DNA of 64,000 nucleotides from JAABRB01 sp963735025 (GCA_963735025.1 CAVTJG010000009.1:2225282-2289281), one strand, 5' to 3'; shown: positions 35,828 through 44,494, numbered from the stretch's first letter. Notes: generated from the sequence alone by a model not told the origin. Program-made: numbers and translations.

Positions 35828-36235
35828 CTAGCGCTTCTGCGCCTGCAGAATCTCCCAGAATCCCCGCGGCGATGCGATCCGCAGCGTCGCGATCGCATCG
35901 AACTTCAAGAGTGCTGCGTCGCCAGTCACGAAGAACTCGGCGCGCGCGGCGAGCGCCTCGCCGAGAACGAGCGCGTCGTCCGCATCGACGTCCACTTCGG
36001 CTGGCGAGACTTTGTTTACGACCTCGGCCGCCTCGCCTGAGACGAATTCCACGATCTCGGTCGTGCGCGCCGCGGGAAGCCTCACTTTCTCACGCAATGC
36101 CTTCTGCAGCTCGCGCATGACATTGGCGCCGACGATCAGGTCGTGTTCGAGCAGCACGAGTTCGAGCAGATCGGCACAAAGCCCTCGCGCAGCGAACGCG
36201 CTGACGAGCACGTTCGTGTCGAGAAAGACCCTCAC
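35828..36235 (-). CDS. PIN-domain toxin (VapC-like)
   Basis: 135 aa. The PIN active site is present: RVFLDTNVLVSAF (first Asp), EVDVDADDALVLGEAL (Glu/Asp cluster) and FVTGDAALLKF (last Asp). Expected to be a metal-dependent RNase. Its start overlaps the antitoxin stop by 4 bp. Confidence 0.88.
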   Translation of the reverse strand: MRVFLDTNVLVSAFAARGLCADLLELVLLEHDLIVGANVMRELQKALREKVRLPAARTTEIVEFVSGEAAEVVNKVSPAEVDVDADDALVLGEALAARAEFFVTGDAALLKFDAIATLRIASPRGFWEILQAQKR

Positions 36236-36447
36236 GAGAGGACGCGGAACACGTCCTCATCGGTGACCAGCCCCTGTGCCTCGGCAAAGGGCAGGGTCTT
36301 TCTGCGGAGCTCGCGGAAGCGCGCGACGGCGACCTGGCGCTTCAGGGCTTCACGTGCAATTTCGCTCTTGGTCCGCCCGGTGCTCTTTGCGATGCGCTCG
36401 AGCGCCTTTTCGAGCTTTGGATCGAGCCGAATGGTCAGGGTGGTCAT
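36232..36447 (-). CDS. Ribbon-helix-helix antitoxin
   Basis: 71 aa. TLTIRLDPKLEKALERIAKSTG is the strand-helix of CopG-type RHH proteins, and RTKSEIAREALKR the second helix. The C-terminus should wrap the PIN toxin. Overlap with the toxin gene makes this a canonical VapBC-like pair. Confidence 0.88.
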   Translation of the reverse strand: MTTLTIRLDPKLEKALERIAKSTGRTKSEIAREALKRQVAVARFRELRRKTLPFAEAQGLVTDEDVFRVLS

Positions 36448-36530
36448 CTGGGGCCTCAGCGGGTGTACGACATTGTCCCACAAATCTGCGCCAGCAAGCG
36501 TGATCTTCTTGCCGCTTCGCGCTGCGCCTC

Positions 36531-37286
36531 TCAGACCACCGTGTAGCCGCCGTCGATCAAGAGATCGGCGCCGGTCGTGAACGAGGACTCGTCGCTTGCC
36601 AGGAACACCGCGCCCGCGGCCATTTCCTCGGGCGTGCCGAGTCGCCCGAACAAGGTCGCCGCGTGCTGGTGCGCTTCGGCTTCGCTCGGCCACTGCCGGA
36701 AGAAGCGCTGGTCGGCGGTCGGACCGGGCGACAGGGTGTTGGCGCGGATGTTCTGCGCGGCGTGATCGACGGCAAGCGCCTTGGCCAGGCTGATCAGCGC
36801 GCCCTTCTGCGACGAATACCAGGCCCGGCCGGGCTTGGGCGTGCGCGCGAGCTGCGAGGCGATCAGGATGATGCTGCCGCCGCCGCCCGCGATCATGACC
36901 GGGATCGCATGCTTGAGCAGGAGGAAGGGCCCGGTGAGGTTGGCATCGAGCGAAGCCTGCCACTCGGCGAGCGGCAGCTCGGTCACGGGCTGATAGGGCG
37001 CGTCGCGGACCGCGCTGTTGACGACGGTCGTCAAGCCACCGAAAACCGCCCGCGCCGCGGCGACGAGATCGATCGATGTCTGCTCCCGGGCGAGATCGCC
37101 GATGACCGCTTCGGCCCGACCACCCCGTGCGTGGACCTGTGCGACGGTCTCGTTGGCGCTCGCGCGATCGATGTCCCCGCACACCAGCCCCGCGCCCGCA
37201 TCGGCGAAGGCCAGGCAAATGGCGCGACCGATGCCGCCGCCGGCACCGGTGACGATGGCGATCTTGCCTTCCAGCCTCCGGGACAC
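36531..37286 (-). CDS. Short-chain dehydrogenase/reductase
   Basis: 251 aa from GTG 37286 (VSRRLEGK); a TTG six codons upstream is an alternative. Classical SDR: TGAGGGIG cofactor loop, an NSA in place of the usual NNA/NAG, catalytic Ser in ILIASQLA, YSSQK (Tyr-x3-Lys), and the C-terminal SSFTTGADLLIDGGY. NAD(P)-dependent oxidoreductase of unknown substrate. Confidence 0.92.
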   Translation of the reverse strand: MSRRLEGKIAIVTGAGGGIGRAICLAFADAGAGLVCGDIDRASANETVAQVHARGGRAEAVIGDLAREQTSIDLVAAARAVFGGLTTVVNSAVRDAPYQPVTELPLAEWQASLDANLTGPFLLLKHAIPVMIAGGGGSIILIASQLARTPKPGRAWYSSQKGALISLAKALAVDHAAQNIRANTLSPGPTADQRFFRQWPSEAEAHQHAATLFGRLGTPEEMAAGAVFLASDESSFTTGADLLIDGGYTVV

Positions 37287-37454
37287 GTGCGGAAGTATAC
37301 GCAAGCGCCCGCGCCCGACCGGGATCCCGACCGGAGCGGCGGGATGGCCGACGCCGATCGCTGGCGGTAAGATCGGATCGAAAACCGGTCATTGCCCAAC
37401 TTGCACGATGGGCGAAGACCACAGCGCAGGCGCGTACCAGAACGAGAGGCCTGG

Positions 37455-38270
37455 GTGAGGGAGCTGCATCGGAAGCGCTTCGGCGAGCGGCGACCGCGCG
37501 GAGTCGCGGCGCGCGCCGGTGAATCGCCCGAGGCGCTGCGCCAAGAGCCCGCCGCGACCAAGCGCAACCTGCTTCGGGAGGCCGAGGACGCGCTGTGGCG
37601 CGAGTTCGAGCGCGAAGCGATCGATACCGAGGCTTTCGCGCTCGAGCTGGACCGGCTGCAGTCGAGCGTTCCCGTTTCCGAAGGCGAGATCGAAGAGAAG
37701 AATCGGGGTGCGCTCGCGCGGCAGCAAACGTTCCGCGAGGCCGCCCATGCGGTCGCGGCCGCGTTGGCGACGATCCCGGCCGTTCACAAAGTGATGCTGT
37801 TCGGGTCGGTGGCGGCGCCGCTGCAGCGGGAGGTGCCGCGGTTCCGGCGGCTTCGGCGCGCGCGGGTCGAGATCTTGCACGAGTGCAAGGACGTCGATCT
37901 CGCGCTGTGGATCAGCGATTTCGCCGACCTGCGTTCGCTCAAGCGGGCTGCCGCCCGGGCACTGACCGAATGGCAAAGCGCGCATCCAGACGCGCGCGGG
38001 GTGGCGCACCATCAGGTGGACACGTTCCTGCTCGACGCCTCGACCAACGCATTTCGCGGCAACCTGTGCCACTACGGCCAATGCCCGAAGGGGAAGCCGG
38101 AGTGCACGGTGGCCGGCTGCGGCGCGACGCGGTTCGTGCAGATCCGTGAAGGTTTGGACTTCAAGCACGACGCCCCTGCCGCGGGGACGGTCCTCTTCGA
38201 CCGGGCCAGGACATTCTCCTCCACCCACTCGCCGTACAGGAGCACGCGATTCTGGTGGCAGCTCGGGTAG
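37455..38270 (+). CDS. Nucleotidyltransferase-like protein with a C-terminal Cys cluster
   Basis: 271 aa from GTG 37455 (VRELHRKRF); a TTG at 37392 is an alternative. An Arg/Glu-rich helical N-terminus is followed by HKVMLFGSVAAPL and, after an insert, KDVDLALWISD: the GS...DxD layout of minimal nucleotidyltransferases. Near the C-terminus CHYGQCPKGKPEC plus CGATRF form a possible zinc site. Not assigned to a known function. Not obviously paired with a HEPN gene. Confidence 0.6.
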   Translation: MRELHRKRFGERRPRGVAARAGESPEALRQEPAATKRNLLREAEDALWREFEREAIDTEAFALELDRLQSSVPVSEGEIEEKNRGALARQQTFREAAHAVAAALATIPAVHKVMLFGSVAAPLQREVPRFRRLRRARVEILHECKDVDLALWISDFADLRSLKRAAARALTEWQSAHPDARGVAHHQVDTFLLDASTNAFRGNLCHYGQCPKGKPECTVAGCGATRFVQIREGLDFKHDAPAAGTVLFDRARTFSSTHSPYRSTRFWWQLG

Positions 38271-38341
38271 AAGACCTTCGCGATGGGAAGTTTTGTCGCA
38301 TACTGTTGGATACTGCAGTCAACAAAATGGGGGAGTCCGCA

Positions 38342-39424
38342 ATGAAGCTCGAGAGAATTGCCGTCGCGTGTGCTGTGCTGATGATGTCCGCGCTGGTCGC
38401 GACCGGGCCCGCCGCCGCCCAGACCGAAACCATCCGTCTCACGATGTCATCCAGCCATCCGACCGTCGTACCCTGGGTCGGCGCGCTCAAGACCCACGTT
38501 ATTGCCCAAAGCAACAAGGAACTGGAGGCGATGGGCAGCAAGTATCGGATCCAGTGGAACGAAGCTTTCGGCGGCGTGCTCTACGACTTCAACAACACCC
38601 TCGAAGCCGTCGAACAGGGCGTCACGGATATGGGCTGGGTCGGCGCGCTGTGGGAGCCCGCGAAGTTGCCGCTGCAGAACATCATGTTTGCGACACCGTT
38701 CGTCACGAGCGACGAGGAAATCGCCGTCGATGTCATGAACAAGATGAACGACACGATCCCGGCGATGAAGGCCGAGTGGCAGCGCTACAACCTGGTGTTC
38801 CTTGGGGCGACCGTCTCGGACACCTACCACCTGTTCACCAAGTTTCCGATCAAGTCGCTCGATGACCTCAACGGGAAGAAGATCGTTGCGGCGACCTCGC
38901 ATGCGCCATGGATCAAGGCTGCGGGCGCAACGCCCGTCTCCGCCGGTCTACCGGCCTTTTATCAGATGCTCCAGACGGGCGTCGCCGACGGCACGCTGAT
39001 CATCTCGACCGGCGCCTTCTCGTTCAAGCTCTACGAGGTCGCGCCCTACATCACGATCGTCGATTTGGGTGTGACGACGATCGGAGGGTTCGCCGTCAAT
39101 GGGAACACCTGGCAGAAGCTGCCGCCCGACGTCAAGAAAGTGCTCGCCAAATTGGGGCGCGAATACTCGACGGTCCATGCGAAAGAGGTCAAGGCGCGGG
39201 TGCAGAGCTCGCTCGACAAGATGGTGGCCGCCGGTTCGAAGATGAGCACGCTCTCGGAGGCCGATCGGAAGCGCTGGATCGCCGCAATGCCGAACATCGC
39301 CAAGGAATTCGTCGAGACGAACTCGGCCAAGGGCGTCCCGGCCGCCGACATCATGAAAACCTACATGAACGAGATGCGGGCGCACGGCGCAAAGCCGCTG
39401 CGCAACTGGGACGAGGGTCTCTAA
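38342..39424 (+). CDS. TRAP transporter substrate-binding protein (second system)
   Basis: 360 aa from ATG 38342 after gggggag. Signal peptide ends at GPAAAQTET. DctP-like features: IQWNEAFGGVLYDFNNTLEAV (split: WNEAFGGVLYDF), DMGWVG, the long C-terminal helix LGREYSTVHAKEVKARV. Differs from the first binding protein in length and sequence, so a different ligand is likely. Confidence 0.9.
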   Translation: MKLERIAVACAVLMMSALVATGPAAAQTETIRLTMSSSHPTVVPWVGALKTHVIAQSNKELEAMGSKYRIQWNEAFGGVLYDFNNTLEAVEQGVTDMGWVGALWEPAKLPLQNIMFATPFVTSDEEIAVDVMNKMNDTIPAMKAEWQRYNLVFLGATVSDTYHLFTKFPIKSLDDLNGKKIVAATSHAPWIKAAGATPVSAGLPAFYQMLQTGVADGTLIISTGAFSFKLYEVAPYITIVDLGVTTIGGFAVNGNTWQKLPPDVKKVLAKLGREYSTVHAKEVKARVQSSLDKMVAAGSKMSTLSEADRKRWIAAMPNIAKEFVETNSAKGVPAADIMKTYMNEMRAHGAKPLRNWDEGL

Positions 39425-39442
39425 GGGACGTTTCGACCATCG

Positions 39443-39478
39443 CTCGCAAGGCAGGCCGCATCCGGCCTGCCTTGCGAG
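39443..39478 (+). terminator. Strong hairpin between binding protein and permease genes
   Basis: Perfect 16-bp arms ctcgcaaggcaggccg/cggcctgccttgcgag with a catc loop, followed by only ttt. Too few Ts for full termination; more likely a partial terminator or 3'-end stabiliser that keeps binding-protein mRNA more abundant than permease mRNA. Confidence 0.7.
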
Positions 39479-39508
39479 TTTGTCATCCAGGGTTCGGCGG
39501 GTCGTCAA

Positions 39509-41428
39509 TTGGCTTTCGCGCGCATTTATTCCGGGCTGAGCTGGACGCTCGCGGCAGCCGGCTCGCTGTGGGTCTTCGCTCTCATGCTGTTGATCTGCGG
39601 CGACATCGCCGGGCGAGCCTTGTTCAATTCACCGATCACGGGAACGCCTGAGCTCGTCGCGCTCAGCGTCCCGGGTCTGGTCTTTCTGCAGCTTGCGCAG
39701 GTGGTGCGGGCCCGTCGCATGATCCATGCCGACCTGATCTTGCGCGTAATCCAGCAGCGCACGCCGCTCGCGGGCCACGTGTACGGCCTGCTCTTTGCGC
39801 TCGCAGGGGTCGCAGTGTTCGTGCTGATCCTGGTCTGGGCCGTTCCCGATCTCGCCACCGCAGTCCGCAGGGACGAGTTCGCGGGCGCAGAGGGTACGTT
39901 CAAGATGCCAGTCTGGCCGTTCAAGCTCCCCATGGTGATCGGGGCCGCGGCGGCTGCGCTCGCCTGCGCCGTCGTCGCGTGGGACGAGCTCGCTGGAAGT
40001 TTCACGTGGCGGCGCGCCGCTGGCGCGCCGCGACCTCGCCCGGTTCTCGACTTGGCAATCGTCGGTGTGCTGGTCGCGCTCAGCGCCGGCTATGTCGCCG
40101 TCAACTTCCTCGGTGATATGACACCGCCCGAGATGGGCGCGATCTCCGTTCTCGGCATGCTCGGCCTGCTGCTTGCGGGTATGCCGATCGGGATCGCGCT
40201 CATCGTGCTTTCCTTTATCGGCATCTGGCTGGTCCGCGGAAGCGAGGCAATCGCCGTGAACTCACTGGGGCTCGCTTCGGCGGGCACGATCAGCTCCTAC
40301 GAGTTCGCGGTGATCCCGTTCTACGTCCTCATGGGGCTTCTCGTCGAGCGCGCCGATGTCGGGAAGGATGCGTTCGCGGTTGCCGCGACCCTGCTTCGCC
40401 GAGTGCGCGGCGGACTCGGGATGGCCACAGTGCTCGCCAACGCGCTCTTCGCCTCCATCACCGGCTCGTCGATCGCGTCCGCGACCGTGTTCTCCCGTGT
40501 CGCGGTGCCTCCGATGGTCGAGCACGGCTATTCCCGGCGCTTCTCTGTCGGAACCGTTGCCGGAAGCTCGGTACTCGGCATGCTGATTCCACCGAGCCTG
40601 TTGCTCATCATCTACGGCCTCATTTCCGAAGTCTCGATCGGCAAGCTGTTCATTGCTGCCGTGATCCCCGGTTTGATTCTGGCGATCGCATTCATGATCA
40701 TGATCGCCTTCGTCGCGAAAGTGTTTCCGCGGTTCGTCGGCGAGCCCCGCCACGGGGTGAAGGTCGAGAGCATGAGCGCGCGGGAATCGGCGCTCACGCT
40801 TCTGCCAATGCTCGCGCTCATCGTCGTCGTGATCGGCGGGATCTACGGCGGAATTTTCACGCCGACCGAGTCCGGAGCGGTGGGAGCAGCGGGGGCGCTC
40901 ATCATCGCACTCGTCCGGCGCAAGCTTTCGCTGACGGGAATCAAGGAGGTCCTCGTCGAGACCGGGCTTGTTGCGGGTTCGATCCTGTTTTTGATCATCG
41001 CCGCGTCGCTCTACAGCCGAATGCTCGCGCTCTCCGGCATCCCGACCTACACGGCACAACTGGTGTCCGAGGCAGGGCTCGATCTCGGGCGCTTCCTTCT
41101 CGTGTACGTCGCGATCCTGATCGTGCTCGGCACCATCCTCGACTCCGTGTCGATAATGCTGCTCGTGCTGCCGATCATGCTGCCGATCGTAACGGCGCTC
41201 GGCGGCAATCAGGTGTGGTTCGGCATCGTAACCGTCATCGCGGTCGAGATCGGGCTGCTGACCCCACCCTTCGGCCTCGCGGTGTACGTGGTCAAGGGTT
41301 CGCTCCCCGAGGGATTCACGAGCCTTCCCGAGATCTTCGGAGGCTCGCTGCCCTTCGTCCTCACCATGCTCACGGTGACGGCGCTGATCGCCGCGTTCCC
41401 GATCCTGTCGACCGTGCTGGTCCAGTAG
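39509..41428 (+). CDS. TRAP transporter fused small-large permease (DctQM)
   Basis: 639 aa, probably from TTG 39509. Residues 1-175 are a four-helix DctQ domain (LVALSVPGLVFLQLAQVVRARRM) and 200-639 a DctM domain (IPFYVLMGLLVERADVG, FASITGSSIASATVFSRV, GMLIPPSLLLIIYG, GGIYGGIFTPTESGAV, LTPPFGLAVYVV). Fusion of the two is a known TRAP arrangement. Works with the binding protein upstream. Confidence 0.93.
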   Translation: MAFARIYSGLSWTLAAAGSLWVFALMLLICGDIAGRALFNSPITGTPELVALSVPGLVFLQLAQVVRARRMIHADLILRVIQQRTPLAGHVYGLLFALAGVAVFVLILVWAVPDLATAVRRDEFAGAEGTFKMPVWPFKLPMVIGAAAAALACAVVAWDELAGSFTWRRAAGAPRPRPVLDLAIVGVLVALSAGYVAVNFLGDMTPPEMGAISVLGMLGLLLAGMPIGIALIVLSFIGIWLVRGSEAIAVNSLGLASAGTISSYEFAVIPFYVLMGLLVERADVGKDAFAVAATLLRRVRGGLGMATVLANALFASITGSSIASATVFSRVAVPPMVEHGYSRRFSVGTVAGSSVLGMLIPPSLLLIIYGLISEVSIGKLFIAAVIPGLILAIAFMIMIAFVAKVFPRFVGEPRHGVKVESMSARESALTLLPMLALIVVVIGGIYGGIFTPTESGAVGAAGALIIALVRRKLSLTGIKEVLVETGLVAGSILFLIIAASLYSRMLALSGIPTYTAQLVSEAGLDLGRFLLVYVAILIVLGTILDSVSIMLLVLPIMLPIVTALGGNQVWFGIVTVIAVEIGLLTPPFGLAVYVVKGSLPEGFTSLPEIFGGSLPFVLTMLTVTALIAAFPILSTVLVQ

Positions 41429-41485
41429 CGTAGAGGTGGTCGATCTGCGGCAATGCTCGCAGACCGTCTTCTGCGCGTCTTGCGA

Positions 41486-41950
41486 CTAGGCCTTCTGGAA
41501 GGCGGCGATGACGTCGATCTCGACCCGGGCTCCGGGCGTCGAAAGCTGGTTGACACAGATCGTCGTGCTCGCAGGGCGCCAGTTGCCGAGGTACTCCGCC
41601 AGCACTTCGTTCATGCCGTCCATGTCGCGCATGTCGGTGAGGTATTTCGTCATCTTGACGACGTCGGTCCATCCCAGGCCCTCGTGCTTCAGGATCGCCT
41701 GCACGGTGTTCATCGCGCGCCGCACCTGCTCCTTGATCTCGTTCGGGTGCTCGTGCTCGCTGAGCACGTGCGGGTGCTTGTGATAGAGCGGAGACGGCGT
41801 CGCGCCCGAGATGAACAGCAGGTCACCTGGCCCTTCCACCCGGATGGCCGGGGCGTACGGCATGTCGCGGTGCCGCTCGGGCTCGGTCTGGATCTCTCCG
41901 ATCCCCGGGTTGGACGGCGAAACCTGGAAAGGCGTGGTGCGCTTGGCCAT
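41486..41950 (-). CDS. RidA-family protein
   Basis: 154 aa from ATG 41950 after tcaggagaaag. RidA proteins hydrolyse reactive enamine/imine intermediates. Landmarks: GDLLFISGATP, NEIKEQVRRAMNTVQAIL, NWRPASTTICVNQLSTPGARVEIDVIAAF, where the Arg in GARVEID is the family's substrate-binding residue. N-terminal extension of about 25 residues. Convergent with the TRAP permease. Confidence 0.92.
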   Translation of the reverse strand: MAKRTTPFQVSPSNPGIGEIQTEPERHRDMPYAPAIRVEGPGDLLFISGATPSPLYHKHPHVLSEHEHPNEIKEQVRRAMNTVQAILKHEGLGWTDVVKMTKYLTDMRDMDGMNEVLAEYLGNWRPASTTICVNQLSTPGARVEIDVIAAFQKA

Positions 41951-42057
41951 GGCTGCTTTCTCCTGAATCAGTCGTGGGGCGAGGCCCCGCTCGCTGCCGG
42001 GGTTCGATGCTTGACTATGCAAACGTTCTCGCTGGTATGTCAAGTTCGTGCGCCGGC

Positions 42058-42183
42058 CTACGAGCGAAGGGTCGTCGCGCCGCGCGGATCGAAGCGGTCG
42101 CCCGCCGTCAGCGTGACGATCCCCGAAAGACGCTCGTCACAATTGCTTACGCTGGCGATCTGGCTCTCCTGGATCACGGGGTA
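42058..42183 (-). pseudogene. Possible CBS-domain fragment
   Basis: Minus-strand codons read VIQESQIASVSNCDERLSGI then VTLTAGDRFDP, which resembles the V-Q-E/N-x2-S-x-V-x2-D-x-R-L-x-G-IVT core of a CBS domain. No rest of the protein is present. Weak. Confidence 0.25.
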
Positions 42184-42259
42184 GCAGCCGCCCGACCGAT
42201 CGGGTCGTGGCGGACGCGGTCGCGTGGGCATGGCGGCCGTCGGCGAGGAGCAGGGAGAA

Positions 42260-42343
42260 GTGAGCCGCGCACCGCGGGTGGTGCTCGACACCAACGCGGT
42301 GCTCTCCGCCCTGATCTTCGCGCGAGGCCGGCGCGCGGTGGGC
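42260..42343 (+). pseudogene. N-terminal remnant of a PIN-domain toxin
   Basis: GTG 42260 follows cagggagaa and encodes VSRAPRVVLDTNAVLSALIF, the first strand of a COG1569-like PIN protein with its catalytic Asp. Homology ends after about 28 residues. The frame runs on without stop into the vapB gene at 42437, so a fusion peptide could be made. Confidence 0.55.
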
Positions 42344-42436
42344 TGTCTACAGGGTGCCCGCGGACGCGAGGGGCGGGCCTTCCCGCTCGGCGGTCGATGT
42401 GCAAGCATGTCGCGGACGTACACATCGGAGGTCGAC

Positions 42437-42658
42437 ATGGCGAAGAGCCGCGGCACTCGCAGCACCCGCACGAACGTCGTGCTCGACGATGCGCTCGTGA
42501 AGGAAGCCATGGAAGCGGGCGGCTTCAGGACCAAGCGCGAAGCGATCGAGGCCGGTCTGCGGCTGCTCGCGCGCCAGAAGCACTACCAGTACCTTCTGTC
42601 TCTCGAGGGCAAGCTGCGCTGGAAGGGCGACCTCGACGCGATGCGCCGCGACCACTGA
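42437..42658 (+). CDS. VapB-type antitoxin
   Basis: 73 aa from ATG 42437 after ggaggtcgac. TRTNVVLDDALVKEAMEAGG and RTKREAIEAGLRLLAR are the N-terminal DNA-binding part, KHYQYLLSLEGKLRWKGDLD the toxin-binding tail (DUF2191/VapB family). Its stop overlaps the degraded vapC that follows. Confidence 0.82.
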   Translation: MAKSRGTRSTRTNVVLDDALVKEAMEAGGFRTKREAIEAGLRLLARQKHYQYLLSLEGKLRWKGDLDAMRRDH

Positions 42659-43053
42659 TCTTCGTCGCCTCCAAGGTCTGGAGCGACTTCTTCCGTACTG
42701 GTGCCGTCGCGGCGCCGGTCAAGGCGCTGCGGCGCCTCCTCGTGGGTGGCGAGACGGTCGTCGCCGGCGATCTCATTGTGGCGGAGGTGCTGCAAGATTT
42801 TCCGGCGCAACGCGATTTCGACGCCGCGCGGCGGGTGTTCGAGGGTCTGCCCTGCGTCACGCTGAGTGGCTACGACGCGGCAATCGGTGCGGCGAGCCTA
42901 TACCGGCAGCTGCGGGCGCGCGACGTCACGGTGCGCGGCGTAGTCGATGCGCTTGTCGCCGGATTCTGCATACGCCACCGGATTCCGCTTCTCCATGGTG
43001 ATCGCGATTTCGAGCCCTTCGAGCGGCACTTCGGGCTGCAAACGGTCCGCTGG
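42655..43053 (+). pseudogene. Decayed VapC toxin
   Basis: Codons from CTG 42655 read LIFVASKVWSDFFRTG, where an active VapC has a V-D-T-S-x-W-I-D-F-F start. The first catalytic Asp is Ala, and the start codon position that overlaps vapB as (A)TGA is CTGA. Later motifs survive: VRGVVDALVAGFCIRH and LLHGDRDFEPFERHFGLQT. The frame continues past the normal end to 43311. Probably an inactive toxin left beside an intact antitoxin. Confidence 0.65.
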
Positions 43054-43090
43054 CGCGCGAGCCAGTTCGCAAGCCGGCTCGCCCGCCGGG

Positions 43091-43258
43091 TGACATTCGG
43101 TCGTGCGACTCGAACTTGGGGGCGCCGAGACCGGACGCGTGCTCGAGCGCCACACCGATCTCGGTGCCGCCCATGTCGGCATCGATACGGGCCACCCAGG
43201 CCTGCCCCGCCGCCTGGCGACGGCCCTCGCAGGCAGGGACGCAGCGCACGGATCCCAC
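43091..43258 (-). pseudogene. Possible fragment of a VIT/VWA-type protein
   Basis: Minus-strand codons read AWVARIDADMGGTEIGVALE, resembling the D-A-D-x-GGTE segment after the VWA domain in inter-alpha-trypsin-like bacterial proteins. Only about 35 residues show the resemblance. Weak call. Confidence 0.3.
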
Positions 43259-43399
43259 AGGTGTGGGATGCCGAAGCGGCGGTCGTCGTTCCTGGTCAGA
43301 TACATGACTGAAAAGAAAGAGGAAATTCTCCTCCGGCCGCCTCTAAGCGCGTCTTATCTTGGTGGAATCTTCCGGAATGCCTTCGCGTCTGATGTCTAC

Positions 43400-43405
43400 T
43401 ATAAT
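43400..43405 (+). promoter_or_regulatory. -10 box for the XRE-nucleotidyltransferase pair
   Basis: tataat 16 nt before the ATG at 43421, in a locally AT-rich patch. The -35 is not clear. The short leader leaves little room for a Shine-Dalgarno, and none is visible. Confidence 0.5.
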
Positions 43406-43420
43406 GTACGAAGTTTCCTA

Positions 43421-43945
43421 ATGAGTACGCCAATGCTTGCCGAGCAGTATGGACAGCTCATCAAGGCGCAGAGAGTGCGTAAAGGGCTGAAGCAGGAAGA
43501 GCTTGCCGCTGCGGCCGGCGTGTCGCGCGCCGTCCTGTCGCGGCTCGAGCAGGGCAAACCGCACCCCGTGCAAACGGACACGATCGAGCGGCTCTTGCAC
43601 GCGCTCGATATCCAACCAGAAGTCCTCGACCACCCGGCGCGCGACGATGCGCGGAGGCTTGCTCGCGCCGAGCAGGCAAGGAAACTCGAACACCAGCGTA
43701 ACCGGCACTTGCGGCTGGCCATCGCGTTGGCCGACGATCAACAAGCGGCCGCGGCGATGGTGGAGAAGGCCCGTGAGCGCGTCGAGCTGTGGCGTAGCAA
43801 GCGATCCTGCAGTCCGTATTACATCGAACGCTGGGCAGAGCTTCTTGCAATGCCGCCGCGCAAGCTTGCCAAGGCAATGGCCGCGCTTGGCGAATGGGAG
43901 GATGCGCTGTTTCAGAATTCGCCTTGGTCCTGGGCATGGAACTAG
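43421..43945 (+). CDS. XRE-family HTH regulator
   Basis: 174 aa from ATG 43421. IKAQRVRKGLKQEELAAAAGVSRAVLSRLEQGK is a textbook XRE HTH (about 13-45; shown here as KGLKQEELAAAAGVSRAVLS). A helical C-terminal domain follows (RAEQARKLEHQRNRHLRLAI). The end overlaps the next gene by 10 bp. The pair looks like an antitoxin-toxin or regulator-effector unit. Confidence 0.82.
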   Translation: MSTPMLAEQYGQLIKAQRVRKGLKQEELAAAAGVSRAVLSRLEQGKPHPVQTDTIERLLHALDIQPEVLDHPARDDARRLARAEQARKLEHQRNRHLRLAIALADDQQAAAAMVEKARERVELWRSKRSCSPYYIERWAELLAMPPRKLAKAMAALGEWEDALFQNSPWSWAWN

Positions 43946-44484
43946 GCCATCTGCAAGAGCTCTTCGACGCAGCCAGGAAGCTCACCAAGCATACGGAATT
44001 CGTCGTTGTCGGGAGCTTGTCCATACTCGGCGTCGCGCAGGGAAAAGAGATCCCTGCGCGAATGCTCATGTCGATCGACGTCGATTGCTACACGCGCCAG
44101 GACCCGGGCCGCGTCTTCGAGTTGACCCAAAGCCTGGGGGAAGGCAGCCCGTTCGACGCGAGTCACGGGTATTTCCTGGATCCTATCTCGCCCGAACTTC
44201 CCACCCTTCCGGCGCAGTGGGAGTATCGACTCGTGAAAGTGCCGCTCCGGAACGGCATCGTCGTGTTCTTCCTCGATCTCAACGATGCCGCAGTCTCGAA
44301 GTATGCACGTGGCGAACCGCGTGATCGCGAGTGGATCCAGGCGGGCCTCGCCGCCGGACTCCTCTCGGCGCCGACGATCGAAAGCCGATTCCGCGCGACG
44401 AGTTTTCTGGATGTCGAGGAGCGCGATCGCGCCTACAAGGCGCTCGCCGAGGACCGAACCGGGTCTGTCCCGTCTGCTCGGTAG
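43936..44484 (+). CDS. DUF6036-type nucleotidyltransferase-like protein
   Basis: 182 aa from ATG 43936 (MELGHLQEL); an in-frame ATG at 43894 is an alternative. FVVVGSLSILG and MSIDVDCYTR give the G-S...D-x-D arrangement of nucleotidyltransferases, and KYARGEPRDREWIQAGLAAGLL the helical partner region of DUF6036/AbiEii-like proteins. Coupled to the XRE gene. Target unknown; family members are linked to type IV toxin-antitoxin-like systems. Confidence 0.7.
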   Translation: MELGHLQELFDAARKLTKHTEFVVVGSLSILGVAQGKEIPARMLMSIDVDCYTRQDPGRVFELTQSLGEGSPFDASHGYFLDPISPELPTLPAQWEYRLVKVPLRNGIVVFFLDLNDAAVSKYARGEPRDREWIQAGLAAGLLSAPTIESRFRATSFLDVEERDRAYKALAEDRTGSVPSAR

Positions 44485-44494
44485 GACGCGCCCG

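Noticed and set aside
39443..39478. Hairpin as a full Rho-independent terminator
   Set aside because: Only three Ts follow and an in-operon permease gene starts 30 bp later, so partial termination is the better reading.
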